64,000 nucleotides of DNA, from assembly GCA_947498155.1 (NCBI GenBank), contig CANMJD010000003.1, positions 186,001 to 250,000 on the forward strand, in the 5' to 3' direction. This document shows, one piece after another, positions 46,437-55,952 of this stretch (positions within the stretch are counted from its first letter, which is position 1; each line of letters begins with the position of its first letter). The notes below the pieces were generated by a model. It ran no database searches. It was given only the letters and a program-made list of their open reading frames with translations, and was not told the DNA's origin. This stretch comes from an uncultured Pseudoruegeria sp. (GTDB taxonomy: Bacteria; Pseudomonadota; Alphaproteobacteria; Rhodobacterales; Rhodobacteraceae). Both the position numbers and the translations under genes were made by a program.

Positions 46437-46676
46437 ACCGACCTGACCCTCGCCCCCTTTTGTGGGGCGACGGCCCACTCCCCCTTTTATTGCATGCCCT
46501 GACGCATCCGCCGCTTTCCCGGCAGAGCGCCGCTTTATTCGCCGATGCTCACATTTACGGTAGCTGCCGTACCGAACACTGGATTTGATCCAGCAAGCGT
46601 GCATATTGGACCCCCATTTAGATTTCTTTTTCTGAACACAACGCCCATTCGACCTTTCACATTTCAGGGAGCAAAA

Positions 46677-48473
46677 ATGCGACTTATTCCTCTGACGACC
46701 TGCCTTGCTTTGGCCCTGCCCGGCCTGTCGCTGGCGCAAGAATTGGCCGATACGATTTATACTGGCGGGCCAATTCTGACGATCAACGATGAACAGCCCA
46801 ATGCCGAGGCCGTTGCGGTGAAGGATGGGAAAATTCTTGCTGTTGGTGATCTTTCAACCCTCTCCGCGCTGCAAGGCCAAGAGACGCGGATTTTTGATCT
46901 GGACGGGCGCACAATGCTGCCCGGCTTTGTCGACAGCCACGGACATGCGGTAATGGGGGGCATTCAGGCGCTTTCGGCCAACCTGCTGGCACCTCCGGAT
47001 GGCGAAGGGTCAGACATCGCATCAATCCAACGCATTCTGACCGAATGGTTCAATGAAAACAAAGGTGTGGTCGAGAAAGTTAATCTGATCATCGGGTTTG
47101 GCTATGATGAAAGCCAACTGGCAGAACAGCGCCCCCCAACCCGCTATGAACTTGACGAGGTCTCCTCGGACTATCCGATCATTCTGGTGCATCAATCTGG
47201 GCATTTTGGTGTCGCAAATTCCAAAGCCCTAGAGATGTCGGGCATCAAAGCTGGCTCCACCCCGCCACCCGGTGGCGTGATCCGCTTTGATGAAAAAGGC
47301 GAACCCACCGGCGTACTCGAAGAAAACGCGTTCTTTACAACCCTGATCCCGCTGCTCAGCGGGGTTGGCACCGATGGGCTTCGCGCCTTTGCCGAGGCTG
47401 GCACCGCGCTTTGGTCCAGCTATGGCTATACCACCGCTCAAGAAGGGCGCTCTTCTTCGTCGGTGGTCAATGCGCTGCACGAAATCGCCGCCGCCGGTGA
47501 ACTGCCCATTGATGTCGTGGCCTACCCCGACGTTCTGGTGGAGCGTGACTTTATCGGGGAACATGCCTCCAAGGACTACGTCGACGGCGTGCGGGTTGGG
47601 GGGGCGAAGCTGACGATTGATGGTTCGCCGCAAGGGTTTACCGCCCTGCGCGACCGTCCCTATTACGATCCGGTGGGCGATTACCCCCCCGGATATGCCG
47701 GCTATGCTGCGGTCACGATGGACCAAACCACCGAGGCCGTCCGCTGGGCTTATGAAAACGGTATTCAGATCCTGACCCACGCCAATGGAGAAGGGGCATC
47801 TGATATGTTGCTGGCGGCCATCGAGTCTGCTCAGGCCGAATTCGGTGCCATCGACACGCGCCCTGTACTGATCCATGGCCAGTTCCTGCGCGAAGATCAG
47901 GTGGACAGCATTCAGCAGATGGGGGTCTTTCCCTCTCTGTTTCCAATGCACACCTTTTATTGGGGGGATTGGCACCGCGAGCATACCGTCGGGCCAGTTA
48001 ACGCAGAGAACATCTCTCCGACGGGCTGGGTTGTCCAGCGGGGCATGATGTTCGGCTCGCACCATGACGCACCCGTTGCCCTCCCCGATAGCATGCGGAT
48101 TTTGTCGGCAACCGTCACCCGCCGCACCCGTTCCGGCGATATTCTGGGGCCACATCAACGGGTTGACGTTATGACCGCCCTCAAGGCCCTGACCATTTGG
48201 CCCGCCTGGCAGCATTTCGAAGAGGATAGCAAAGGGTCCATTGAAACCGGTAAACTGGCCGATTTTGTCCTCCTGTCGCACGATCCAACCGCCATAGACA
48301 CCGCCCTTCTGGCCGACATCGATGTGCTGTTGACGATCAAAGAAGACAGCATCATCTTTGAAGCGGACAACAGCGTCAAAAAGGGCAATCTGAGCCTAAA
48401 CCCGCTGTTCAGTCATCCCCATACGAGCCATCACATCCTGAATTCAATGTATTCTGCCTTTGTGGACTCTTAG
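46677..48473 (+). CDS. Exported YtcJ-type amidohydrolase
   Basis: A 598-residue metal-dependent hydrolase of the amidohydrolase superfamily with a signal peptide (LIPLTTCLALALPGLSLAQ), so it acts in the periplasm. GFVDSHGHAVMGG (~82-94) is the HxH metal site, ILTHANGEGASD (~364) and LIHGQFLREDQVDSI (~395) supply further ligands, and SHHDAPVALPDSMR the last Asp. YtcJ/NfdA-like proteins hydrolyse N-acyl or formamide bonds; the substrate is unknown. GGGAGC precedes the ATG; an upstream in-frame ATG would hide the signal peptide. Confidence 0.87.
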   Translation: MRLIPLTTCLALALPGLSLAQELADTIYTGGPILTINDEQPNAEAVAVKDGKILAVGDLSTLSALQGQETRIFDLDGRTMLPGFVDSHGHAVMGGIQALSANLLAPPDGEGSDIASIQRILTEWFNENKGVVEKVNLIIGFGYDESQLAEQRPPTRYELDEVSSDYPIILVHQSGHFGVANSKALEMSGIKAGSTPPPGGVIRFDEKGEPTGVLEENAFFTTLIPLLSGVGTDGLRAFAEAGTALWSSYGYTTAQEGRSSSSVVNALHEIAAAGELPIDVVAYPDVLVERDFIGEHASKDYVDGVRVGGAKLTIDGSPQGFTALRDRPYYDPVGDYPPGYAGYAAVTMDQTTEAVRWAYENGIQILTHANGEGASDMLLAAIESAQAEFGAIDTRPVLIHGQFLREDQVDSIQQMGVFPSLFPMHTFYWGDWHREHTVGPVNAENISPTGWVVQRGMMFGSHHDAPVALPDSMRILSATVTRRTRSGDILGPHQRVDVMTALKALTIWPAWQHFEEDSKGSIETGKLADFVLLSHDPTAIDTALLADIDVLLTIKEDSIIFEADNSVKKGNLSLNPLFSHPHTSHHILNSMYSAFVDS

Positions 48474-48525
48474 GGGGACGGTAACATGCCGATGCCTAGG
48501 GCCGTTGCGCTGCCGCCAAGGCCCC

Positions 48526-51204
48526 TTAGGTGAGAGGTAGCCGCACCCGAAAAGCAGCCCCGCCTTGTCCGGGCAGATAATCGATCGAGCCTTCGAGGTT
48601 CGCCATGATTTCGCGACAGATCGCCAGCCCAAGTCCGGCCCCCCCGGCTGCGGTCTGATCGGTCAACCGCGAGAATTTCTCGAAAATCAGGTTCTGGCTT
48701 TTTTCCGGAATGCCGGTGCCATTATCCGCAAAGACAATGTCAACCGTATTGCCCTGTCGCTGTACGTCGATGTGCAACACTGGCTGCGCGGCATCACAGT
48801 ATTTCTGCGCATTGGTAATCAGGTTGATGAAAACCTGACTTAACCGGTCGGTGTCGGTATAAAGCGCGATACTTTCCTGATCTCGATGGCGTTTGATGCG
48901 GATCGCATCCGCCCTGCCGGTCGATTGCGTGGCGGCAAGGGCCTGATCCAATACCTGCCGCAGATCACCCTTTTGCTTGTGTAAAACCACCCGTCCGGCT
49001 TCCAGAACACTTAGGTCGAGCAAATCATCCAGCAGGCGCGTCAACCGCATGGCCTCATCGTGGATGATGCCGGAGTATCGCTGTTGATCGACGAGTGCCA
49101 CCCCGTCCCCGTCGCGCAGGATTTCGGAAAACGCCCGAATAGAGGTCATCGGCGTGCGCAATTCATGGCTGATCTGGCTCAGAAAGGCATCCTTCTGGAT
49201 CGACAGTTCGGTCAATTTCGCATTGGCCACCTGGAGCTGCCGCGCGGTGACGCCAAGCTCGGCGGACTTGGCCTCCAACTGGCTGGAATACTCCATGATC
49301 TGGGCGGTTTCATCGGCCACCGCCATCAAATCCTCGACCGAGACCGAGGCCCCACCAACGATCTGGCCAATCATCGCATGGGCCGTCGCCCCGCCGACCG
49401 AGCCGGACAGTTCGCGTTCCAGCCGTTCCAGAAAATCCGGCGACGGGTCGGGCAGATAGCCCTGCTTGCCCTGCGCTTCTGCGGCCCGCTGAAACAACGC
49501 CTGCGCTTGGGTGCCGCCTAGAATACGCTGGGCCATGATCAGCAGGTCTTCGGTTTCCGCCAAGCCGCCGCGCCAGCCCTTGGCCCCTTTGGAATATTCA
49601 TAGACATGCACAAATTGCGCGCCCTGCAGCCGCTCCAGCGGGGCGGGAAAGCTCAACAGCGAGCCGAGGCAGAAAACCACCGCGTTCAGAAACATGCTCC
49701 ACATCACTGCGTGGACCAGCGGATCAACGCCTTCGATCCCAAACAGCGCTTCTGGGCGCAGCCAGCCGATGCCCCAAGGCCCGTGCATCAGCACGTTTTG
49801 CGACAAGAGGAAACTGCCCTCAAACGAGGGTAGAAACAGGCAATAGCCCCAGACCAGAAACCCCGTAATCAACCCAGCCGCCGCGCCGGTTTTGGTGGCC
49901 CCACGCCAGAATATGCCGCCCAGCATCGCGGGCAAGACCTGCGCCACCCCACTAAAGGAGATCAGACCGATGGCTGCCAAAGCCTCTCCGCCGCCCGAAA
50001 TCCGGTAATAGGCATAGCCCAGCGCCAAAACCCCCGCGATAGAGATACGGCGTGAAAACAGCACGATCTGGCGCACATCTCCCGAGACAGCCGCCCCGCC
50101 GCGCCCCGAAAAGGACAGCCAGAGCGGCATCACGATATGGTTGGACACCATGGTCGACAGGGCAATTGCCGCCACGATGACCATCGAGGTGGCCGACGAA
50201 AACCCGCCCAAAAAGGACAACATCGCAAGGCCGTTCTTTTCGAGGGTCAGCGGAATGGTCAGCACAAACAAATCCGGGTTGGAGCCTTCGGGCAATAGAT
50301 CCAGTCCGACCACGGCGATGGGCATCACAAACAAAGACATCAGAAACAGGTAAAGCGGAAAGGCCCAGCTGGCGACGGCCACATGGCGTTCATCAGCGTT
50401 TTCCACCACCATCACCTGAAACATCCGCGGCAAGCACAGGAAGGCCGCAGCGGACACAAAGGTAATGCCGATCCAGCGCCCGCTATTGGGTGACCACGCC
50501 GGCAGTGCCGCTGCGTCAATCTTGGTCAGAATATCCACCGGCCCGTCGGCCAGCGACCAGACGACAAAAATTCCGACCGCCAGCAGGGCCACCAACTTGA
50601 CGATTGCCTCAACCGCAATGGCCGAGACGACACCGTGGTGGCGCTCGTTGGCGTCCAGATTGCGGGTGCCGAACAACACGGTGAACAGCGCAAGCCCGAC
50701 TGCGATCCACAGCGCAGCGGCGTTCAAATCCCCGACCAGCCAGCCCTCGGATTGCTGCTCTCCGGCGAAGACCGCAAAGGACAGGGTGACCGACTGCAAT
50801 TGCAGCGCAATATAAGGCGTGCTGGCCAGAACCGCGAGCAGCGTCACCAGCACCCCCAATGTATTGGACTTGCCGTAGCGCGAGGAAATCAAATCCGCGA
50901 TTGAAGTAATGCGCTGGGTTTTACCGATCCGCACCAGTTTGCGCACAATCCACCACCAGCCAACCATCACAAGCGTCGGCCCAAGATAGATTGTGAGGAA
51001 CTCCAACCCCGAACGGGCGGCATAGCCAACAGCGCCGTAAAAGGTCCAGGCCGTGCAATAGATGGAGAGTGACAGCGTATATACCAGCGGCGAGCGCAGC
51101 CATCCAATATGACCCGCATGGGCGCGGCGCTCTGCGACGAAGGCGATCAGGAAAAGAAAGGCCACATAGGCCACACAAACCGCAACCAAGAGATTGAACG
51201 ACAC
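48526..51204 (-). CDS. Histidine kinase with N-terminal SSS transporter domain (CrbS-like)
   Basis: An 892-residue sensor kinase. Residues ~1-520 form a sodium:solute symporter (SLC5) domain with 12-13 hydrophobic segments (LGPTLVMVGWWWIVRKLVRI; SIADLISSRYGKSN). A linker (~530-670) ends in a coiled segment. The kinase core has QISHELRTPM with His at ~680, NLITNAQKYC, ADNGTGIP and GGAGLGLAI. CrbS-type kinases in Vibrio and Pseudomonas sense short-chain acid availability and switch on acs; here acs lies 7.5 kb away in the divergent operon. It lacks a fused receiver domain. Confidence 0.92.
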   Translation of the reverse strand: MSFNLLVAVCVAYVAFLFLIAFVAERRAHAGHIGWLRSPLVYTLSLSIYCTAWTFYGAVGYAARSGLEFLTIYLGPTLVMVGWWWIVRKLVRIGKTQRITSIADLISSRYGKSNTLGVLVTLLAVLASTPYIALQLQSVTLSFAVFAGEQQSEGWLVGDLNAAALWIAVGLALFTVLFGTRNLDANERHHGVVSAIAVEAIVKLVALLAVGIFVVWSLADGPVDILTKIDAAALPAWSPNSGRWIGITFVSAAAFLCLPRMFQVMVVENADERHVAVASWAFPLYLFLMSLFVMPIAVVGLDLLPEGSNPDLFVLTIPLTLEKNGLAMLSFLGGFSSATSMVIVAAIALSTMVSNHIVMPLWLSFSGRGGAAVSGDVRQIVLFSRRISIAGVLALGYAYYRISGGGEALAAIGLISFSGVAQVLPAMLGGIFWRGATKTGAAAGLITGFLVWGYCLFLPSFEGSFLLSQNVLMHGPWGIGWLRPEALFGIEGVDPLVHAVMWSMFLNAVVFCLGSLLSFPAPLERLQGAQFVHVYEYSKGAKGWRGGLAETEDLLIMAQRILGGTQAQALFQRAAEAQGKQGYLPDPSPDFLERLERELSGSVGGATAHAMIGQIVGGASVSVEDLMAVADETAQIMEYSSQLEAKSAELGVTARQLQVANAKLTELSIQKDAFLSQISHELRTPMTSIRAFSEILRDGDGVALVDQQRYSGIIHDEAMRLTRLLDDLLDLSVLEAGRVVLHKQKGDLRQVLDQALAATQSTGRADAIRIKRHRDQESIALYTDTDRLSQVFINLITNAQKYCDAAQPVLHIDVQRQGNTVDIVFADNGTGIPEKSQNLIFEKFSRLTDQTAAGGAGLGLAICREIMANLEGSIDYLPGQGGAAFRVRLPLT

Positions 51205-51207
51205 GCC

Positions 51208-51480
51208 CTAGTCCTTTTCTTCTGTCGCTTCTTCTTGCGGCAACACCCGTCCCAATCGGCGGCTTAACAGGGCCGCCAGAATGATCAGCAGCATCCAGGC
51301 AGAGAACAGATAAATCGTCCCGCGCGACACACTTTGGGCCTGCTCTCCGGCACCGGTCCAAAACAGAGGCAAAAACAGAACCATCAAACCAAAGACCGGC
51401 AACAGCCGCGCCGCATCCATGGTGCGGCGCTCGCGATAGGTGTCGCGGGCCAGAAAGACGGTTTTGCTGGTTTCTTTCAC
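51208..51480 (-). CDS. Small two-helix membrane protein in the kinase operon
   Basis: A 90-residue protein with a basic start (ARDTYRERRTMDAARLLP), two hydrophobic segments (~27-43, ~55-73) and an acidic tail (QEEATEEKD). Its ATG overlaps the response-regulator stop by 4 bases and its stop is 3 bases from the kinase start, so it is tightly coupled to both. Such a position suggests an accessory subunit of the SSS-domain kinase. No known family recognised. Confidence 0.72.
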   Translation of the reverse strand: MKETSKTVFLARDTYRERRTMDAARLLPVFGLMVLFLPLFWTGAGEQAQSVSRGTIYLFSAWMLLIILAALLSRRLGRVLPQEEATEEKD

Positions 51481-51845
51481 GCCTGAACCAGGCTGTGTAG
51501 GCTTTGAAGCACCTCTGCATTGGAAAACGGTTTGGTCATAAACAGGCTGGCCCCAAAGCGCTCAGCCATTTCCCTGTCTTTATTCTGACCCCGTGCAGTC
51601 AGCATCAGGATCGGCAAATGGGCAGAGCGCTCATCAGCCCGCAATTCCTGCAGAATGTCATAGCCCGATTTATTGGGCAGCATGACATCCAGCATCAAAA
51701 CATCCGGCGCGATCCGTTGCACGACCTCGACGGCATCCTCTCCGTTGGAGTGGATGTCGACCTTCCAGCCATCCCGGCTGAGTATAAAGCGAATGGCCTC
51801 GATGATGTTCGGCTCGTCCTCGATAACAAGAATATGCTTGCCCAT
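51477..51845 (-). CDS. Stand-alone CheY-like response regulator
   Basis: A 122-residue single receiver domain. The acidic pocket is VIEDEP (~7-12), the phospho-acceptor Asp is in VLMLDVMLPNKSG (~50-62), then LTARG (Thr) and FMTKPFS (Lys). There is no output domain, unlike the LuxR-type CrbR of gammaproteobacteria, so output must go through another protein. It is the first gene of the receiver, membrane protein, kinase operon and lies 100 bases after the XRE regulator gene on the same strand. Confidence 0.93.
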   Translation of the reverse strand: MGKHILVIEDEPNIIEAIRFILSRDGWKVDIHSNGEDAVEVVQRIAPDVLMLDVMLPNKSGYDILQELRADERSAHLPILMLTARGQNKDREMAERFGASLFMTKPFSNAEVLQSLHSLVQA

Positions 51846-51945
51846 CTGTCACTCCCCCTGACAAACTGGCGCCTCTTTTTCGGGTGGCGGTCTCCCTAAT
51901 ACGCACTATTGCGGCTAGCGGCCCTAGTGTCAAAACCTTCTGCGG

Positions 51946-53253
51946 TTAATTCTGATCCGACAGGATCGAGGGCTCGCGGCGGGCCGCACAATTGCGCTTG
52001 GCACAGATTCGGCAACTTGTTCCCAAGGACAGGGTCGGCGATTGCGGCAACGTCAGCCGGCTTTCCGGTATCAACAGCATTGTGGCCTCAAAAACTTCGG
52101 GACCGTCAAAACCGGACTGATAGGCCGGCTGCGAAATCGCATAGGCCAGATATTGGCGCGGATTACGCCCTGATGTGCGGATCACCCGGCGGATCGGGGC
52201 CATTGGTCGGGTCAGCGCCTGATACAAAGGCCAGAGCGGACAGCCCGCACCAAAGCGCGGCAGGGCAAACCCCTCGGGTGGTTTGCGAAACAGCAGGGTG
52301 CCGGAGCTGTCACAGACAACAAGGCCGATACGCTCTTCTGTCTCTTGATCCGGCAGGACCGAAATTCGCCGCATGACCGAGGACAGATCGGTTTCAAATT
52401 CCTGCGCCAGCGCAGCGGGCTCAAAATCCAGTCGCTGGGCTGCAGGGGCAAATAAGTCCAGCGGCATGCGTTCGGCGTCACGCGCATAGCGCTTCAGATA
52501 GTTTTCAGCCACTGCGCGCGAATGGCTCGAGGTCAATTCCGGCGCGCTGCGGATCAACACCTCGGGACGCTCTGTTTCCTCCTCCAGTTCCGGTAAGTGA
52601 TAGCCGCGCAACTCCATCCAGCTTTCAAGCTCTTCCTCGGGCGAAGATAGCGTGGTTTCGGCATCCCCCGAGCTGTCCAGATAGTTGACCAGCGCCTGCG
52701 CGCTTTCGGTCAGACGCAAGGAGTCATCCGCCACGTTGCGGTGAAAGCGTTCCCGCCACTCGGGTTCGATGTCTTTGGTCTCGTTCAGGATCGTCGCGGT
52801 TGAACGGATCGCGGTCACAACCGACAGAACCTCGTGCAAAGAGGCCGATAGAAACGGATCATGGGTCAGACGGTCGGTCAATGTTTCAACCGTGCGCTCC
52901 AGACTGGCGATATGGCGGTGCTGCCAGTCGATCAACGACGCCCAACCCGGAAACCGGCCAGCAAATTCCTCAATCTTGTCCAGCTCCGGCGTTGCACTTC
53001 CCTGCCCCGAGGCCGCATCCCGCAGCGCCGCCAGCAGGCTCGCTTCGGCGCCTTCGCTTAGGGCGGAGGGATCAACTTCAAGCACAGCCGCCAAATCAAC
53101 CAGTAATTTGCCGCCGATTCTGCGTTTATTATGTTCGATCAGGTTCAGATAAGACGGGGAAACCCCGACCCGACGGGCCAAATCGGCCTGTTTGATCCCG
53201 AGAGAGGCCCGCCGGTCTCGAATCCGGTTGCCGATGAGTGTTGAGCGCGGCAT
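51946..53253 (-). CDS. XRE-family short-chain fatty acyl regulator (ScfR/RamB-like)
   Basis: A 435-residue regulator. The N-terminal XRE helix-turn-helix (RRASLGIKQADLARRVGVSP, SYLNLIEHNKRRIGGKLLVD) spans ~14-70. A long middle region and a C-terminal DUF2083-type domain with clustered Cys (SLGTSCRICAKRNCAARRE) follow. RamB and ScfR/PrpC-type regulators control acetate, propionate or glyoxylate genes in response to acyl-CoAs. The gene is divergent from the transporter-acs operon; boxes between them are likely targets. ATG 53253 follows AAGGACGGGGGA. Confidence 0.9.
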   Translation of the reverse strand: MPRSTLIGNRIRDRRASLGIKQADLARRVGVSPSYLNLIEHNKRRIGGKLLVDLAAVLEVDPSALSEGAEASLLAALRDAASGQGSATPELDKIEEFAGRFPGWASLIDWQHRHIASLERTVETLTDRLTHDPFLSASLHEVLSVVTAIRSTATILNETKDIEPEWRERFHRNVADDSLRLTESAQALVNYLDSSGDAETTLSSPEEELESWMELRGYHLPELEEETERPEVLIRSAPELTSSHSRAVAENYLKRYARDAERMPLDLFAPAAQRLDFEPAALAQEFETDLSSVMRRISVLPDQETEERIGLVVCDSSGTLLFRKPPEGFALPRFGAGCPLWPLYQALTRPMAPIRRVIRTSGRNPRQYLAYAISQPAYQSGFDGPEVFEATMLLIPESRLTLPQSPTLSLGTSCRICAKRNCAARREPSILSDQN

Positions 53254-53301
53254 GAAATCCCCCGTCCTTTCAATAGCTTTCTGCACCTGCACGATAATAT
53301 T

Positions 53302-53383
53302 TTTACAAATGCTGCAGGCACATTGTCAGCTAGTTTACAAAATTTTCCTTTCTTTAAAAGCAGTTGTTGCGAAATTTTCGAAA
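53302..53383. promoter_or_regulatory. Phased TTTxCxAA-type boxes in the regulator/transporter divergent region
   Basis: TTTACAAA occurs at 53302-53309 and 53334-53341, TTGCGAAA at 53367-53374 and TTTCGAAA at 53376-53383. The starts are 32, 33 and 9 bases apart, so the first three lie about three DNA turns from each other. CGAAA-T-TTTCG at 53370-53380 is a dyad. RamB-type regulators are known to bind TTTGCAAA-like motifs, so these are plausible sites for the XRE protein. Confidence 0.6.
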
Positions 53384-53424
53384 TACACACGATAATGAAT
53401 GTGTCTTGTAAAAGACCCGCGACC

Positions 53425-53443
53425 CCATACGGAGGAGGTATGG
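53425..53443 (+). promoter_or_regulatory. Leader hairpin with GGAGGAG loop before the binding-protein gene
   Basis: CCATAC and GTATGG form a 6-base stem whose 7-base loop is GGAGGAG, 34 bases upstream of the start codon of the substrate-binding protein. The real Shine-Dalgarno is a second GGGAGGAA. A Shine-Dalgarno-like loop in a leader could be a decoy ribosome site or a target for a CCUCC-type small RNA. Function is speculative. Confidence 0.4.
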
Positions 53444-53477
53444 CGCGTCGACGGCTTACATCAAAGGGAGGAACTTG

Positions 53478-54827
53478 ATGTCTAAATCTAACCTCACGCG
53501 TCGTGGCGTTCTTAAAACCGGTGCCGTTGCTGGCGCTGGCGTTGCGCTTCCGACAATTTTCACCAGCTCTGCACATGCTTTTACCAACGAGCCCACTGGC
53601 TCTAGCGTGAAAATCGGCTTTAACGTGCCACAGACCGGCCCCTATGCCGAAGAAGGTCTGGACGAATTGCGCGCCCAAGAGCTCGCCGTTGAACACCTGA
53701 ACGGTATGGGTGACGGCGGCATGCTGAACACCTTTAGCTCCAAAGCGCTGGACGGCACCGGCATCCTTGGCAAGAAAGTCGAGTTTGTAACCGGTGATAC
53801 GGCAACAAAATCCGACGTTGCCCGCGCATCGGCCCGTTCGATGATCGAAAAAGACGGCGTGACCATGATCAACGGTGGCTCGTCCTCCGGTGTGGCCATC
53901 GCGGTTCAGGGCCTGTGTCAGGAAGCTGGCATTATCTTTATGGCCGGTCTGACCCACTCCAACGACACAACCGGTAAAGACCGCAAAGCCAACGGCTTCC
54001 GCCACTTCTTTAACGGCTATATGTCCGGTGCTGCGCTGGCACCCGTTCTTGAAAAAGAATATGGTTCCGACCGTCGCGCTTATCACCTGACAGCCGACTA
54101 TACATGGGGCTGGACACAGCAGGAATCCATTCAGGCTTCTACCGAAGCTCTGGGCTGGCAGACAGCTGAAACCGTGCTGACACCTGTTGGCGCTGGTGAC
54201 TTCCAATCCTATATCACGCCTGTTCTGAACTCCGGTGCGGATGTGCTGGTTCTGAACCACTACGGCGGGGACATGGTCAACTCTTTGACACAGTCCATCG
54301 CGGCGGGTCTGCGCGACAAGCAAGTCAACGGCAAGAACTTTGAAATCATCGTACCGCTGTATTCCGAGCTGATGGCTGCGGGTGCAGGTGAAAACATCAA
54401 AGGCGTGTTTGGCTCCATGAACTGGAACTGGCAGCTGACAGATGAAGGCACCAAAGCATTCGTTAAATCCTTCGGTGAAAAATACGGTCGTCCGCCTTCA
54501 AACTCCGCTCATACCTGCTACGTGCAGACATTGCTCTATGCGGATGCGGTAACACGGGCTGGCTCTTTTGCACCATGTGCGGTTGCCGAAGCACTCGAAG
54601 ACTTTGAGTTTGACGGTCTGGGCAATGGTCCAACGCTCTATCGTGGCGAGGATCACCAGTGCTTCAAAGACGTGTTGGTCATGAAGGGTGCCGACAACCC
54701 AACCACCCAATACGATACACTTGAAATCGTAGAGGTCACACCGGTTGAGCAAGTCACCTATGCGCCAGATCACCCCATGTTCGGTGGTACTGAGGCGTCT
54801 CTGGGTGCCTGCAACAACGGCGCTTGA
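53478..54827 (+). CDS. Tat-exported ABC substrate-binding protein (branched-chain/urea/amide type)
   Basis: A 449-residue periplasmic binding protein with a Tat signal (NLTRRGVLKTGAVAGAGVAL). The PBP-1 fold of LivK/AmiC/UrtA type follows: VKIGFNVPQTGPYAEEGLDE (~46-65), INGGSSSGVAIAVQGLCQEA (~133-152) and ADYTWGWTQQ. The ATG at 53478 is preceded by GGGAGGAA. The next gene starts 89 bases later past a stable hairpin, consistent with higher expression of the binding protein. The ligand is unknown. Linkage with acs downstream suggests a short carboxylate or a compound yielding acetate. Confidence 0.88.
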   Translation: MSKSNLTRRGVLKTGAVAGAGVALPTIFTSSAHAFTNEPTGSSVKIGFNVPQTGPYAEEGLDELRAQELAVEHLNGMGDGGMLNTFSSKALDGTGILGKKVEFVTGDTATKSDVARASARSMIEKDGVTMINGGSSSGVAIAVQGLCQEAGIIFMAGLTHSNDTTGKDRKANGFRHFFNGYMSGAALAPVLEKEYGSDRRAYHLTADYTWGWTQQESIQASTEALGWQTAETVLTPVGAGDFQSYITPVLNSGADVLVLNHYGGDMVNSLTQSIAAGLRDKQVNGKNFEIIVPLYSELMAAGAGENIKGVFGSMNWNWQLTDEGTKAFVKSFGEKYGRPPSNSAHTCYVQTLLYADAVTRAGSFAPCAVAEALEDFEFDGLGNGPTLYRGEDHQCFKDVLVMKGADNPTTQYDTLEIVEVTPVEQVTYAPDHPMFGGTEASLGACNNGA

Positions 54828-54838
54828 TCTAAGCTTTG

Positions 54839-54862
54839 TTGGCCGCCTGAACGGGCGGCCAA
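54839..54862 (+). other. Stable intercistronic hairpin after the binding-protein gene
   Basis: TTGGCCGCC and GGCGGCCAA form a perfect 9-base stem with a 6-base loop, 11 bases after the stop. No T-run follows (CCCCTATGG), so it is unlikely to be a full terminator. Such hairpins usually protect the upstream binding-protein mRNA from 3' exonucleases and give it excess over the permeases. Confidence 0.7.
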
Positions 54863-54916
54863 CCCCTATGGGTACCCGGCAACGGAGTCCCTTCCTCCAT
54901 TCAAACGGTTGGACCA

Positions 54917-55948
54917 ATGGACGCAATCTTTCTGCAATTTCTGAACGGGCTGGACAAGGGATCCGCATATGCGTTGATCGCCCTTGGGCTCACTCTTATC
55001 TTTGGCACATTGGGCGTGGTAAACTTCGCCCATGGCGCGCTTTTCATGATTGGCGCTTTCTGTGCTGTCACTGTACAAAAACTACTTAACGTAGGGTTTG
55101 AAAAGGCTGACCCTGAAAAGCTCGACTTTCTGGGCAAACCGCTGATGGTGAAAACCCCCTATGTCGAAGCATGGTTCGGGCCGGAAACCGGTCAGGCAAT
55201 CATCGACTGGTCTGTGCCGCTTGCGATTATTGTGACCATACCGGTCATGATCTTTGTCGGTGTCGCCATGGAGCGCGGGTTGATCCGGCATTTTTACAAG
55301 CGTCCTCATGCCGATCAGATCCTTGTGACCTTTGGCCTTGCCATCGTCTTGCAGGAAATCGTCAAATACTATTTCGGGGCCAACCCGATCCAGACCCCGC
55401 CGCCCGAAGCCTTCCTTGGCTCTTTTGATTTTGGCGTGCTGCTGGGTTTTGATCCCAATGTAATCATCTACCCCTACTGGCGTCTGGTCTATTTCATCTT
55501 TGCGCTGATCATCATCGCCGCGGTGTTCTCTTTCCTACAGTTCACTACCTTCGGCATGGTTGTGCGCGCCGGGATGGCCGATCGCGAAACCGTTGGTTTG
55601 CTGGGCATCGACATCGACAAACGCTTTACACTGATGTTCGGACTAGCGGCCGCGGTGGCGGGGCTTGCCGGGGTGATGTACGGCCCCATTCTGGCGCCCA
55701 ATTACCATATGGGCATGGACTTTCTGGTGCTCAGTTTTGTGGTTGTGGTTGTTGGCGGCATGGGCAGCTTGCCCGGTGCGGTGCTGGCAGGTTTCCTTCT
55801 GGGAATTTTGCAAAGCTTCGCCTCGATGAATGAAGTAAAATCCATTCTGCCAGGCATCGACCAGATCATCATTTATCTCATTGCAATTGTGATCCTTCTG
55901 ACCCGTCCACGTGGTCTGATGGGGCGCAAAGGCGTGATGGAGGAATAA
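54917..55948 (+). CDS. Branched-chain-type ABC transporter permease (LivH/UrtB-like)
   Basis: A 343-residue membrane protein starting [20 protein letters not shown], with [20 protein letters not shown] (~22-41), the LivH hallmark, and [20 protein letters not shown] (~275-294). An insert of about 40 residues around 60-95 ([14 protein letters not shown]...) lies between the second and third helices. It pairs with the next permease, 4 bases downstream. Confidence 0.92.
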   Translation: MDAIFLQFLNGLDKGSAYALIALGLTLIFGTLGVVNFAHGALFMIGAFCAVTVQKLLNVGFEKADPEKLDFLGKPLMVKTPYVEAWFGPETGQAIIDWSVPLAIIVTIPVMIFVGVAMERGLIRHFYKRPHADQILVTFGLAIVLQEIVKYYFGANPIQTPPPEAFLGSFDFGVLLGFDPNVIIYPYWRLVYFIFALIIIAAVFSFLQFTTFGMVVRAGMADRETVGLLGIDIDKRFTLMFGLAAAVAGLAGVMYGPILAPNYHMGMDFLVLSFVVVVVGGMGSLPGAVLAGFLLGILQSFASMNEVKSILPGIDQIIIYLIAIVILLTRPRGLMGRKGVMEE

Positions 55949-55952
55949 GGCC

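Noticed and set aside
53253-53478. Riboswitch in the leader of the importer-acs operon
   Set aside because: The region holds boxes and one short hairpin but no conserved riboswitch core that I recognise.
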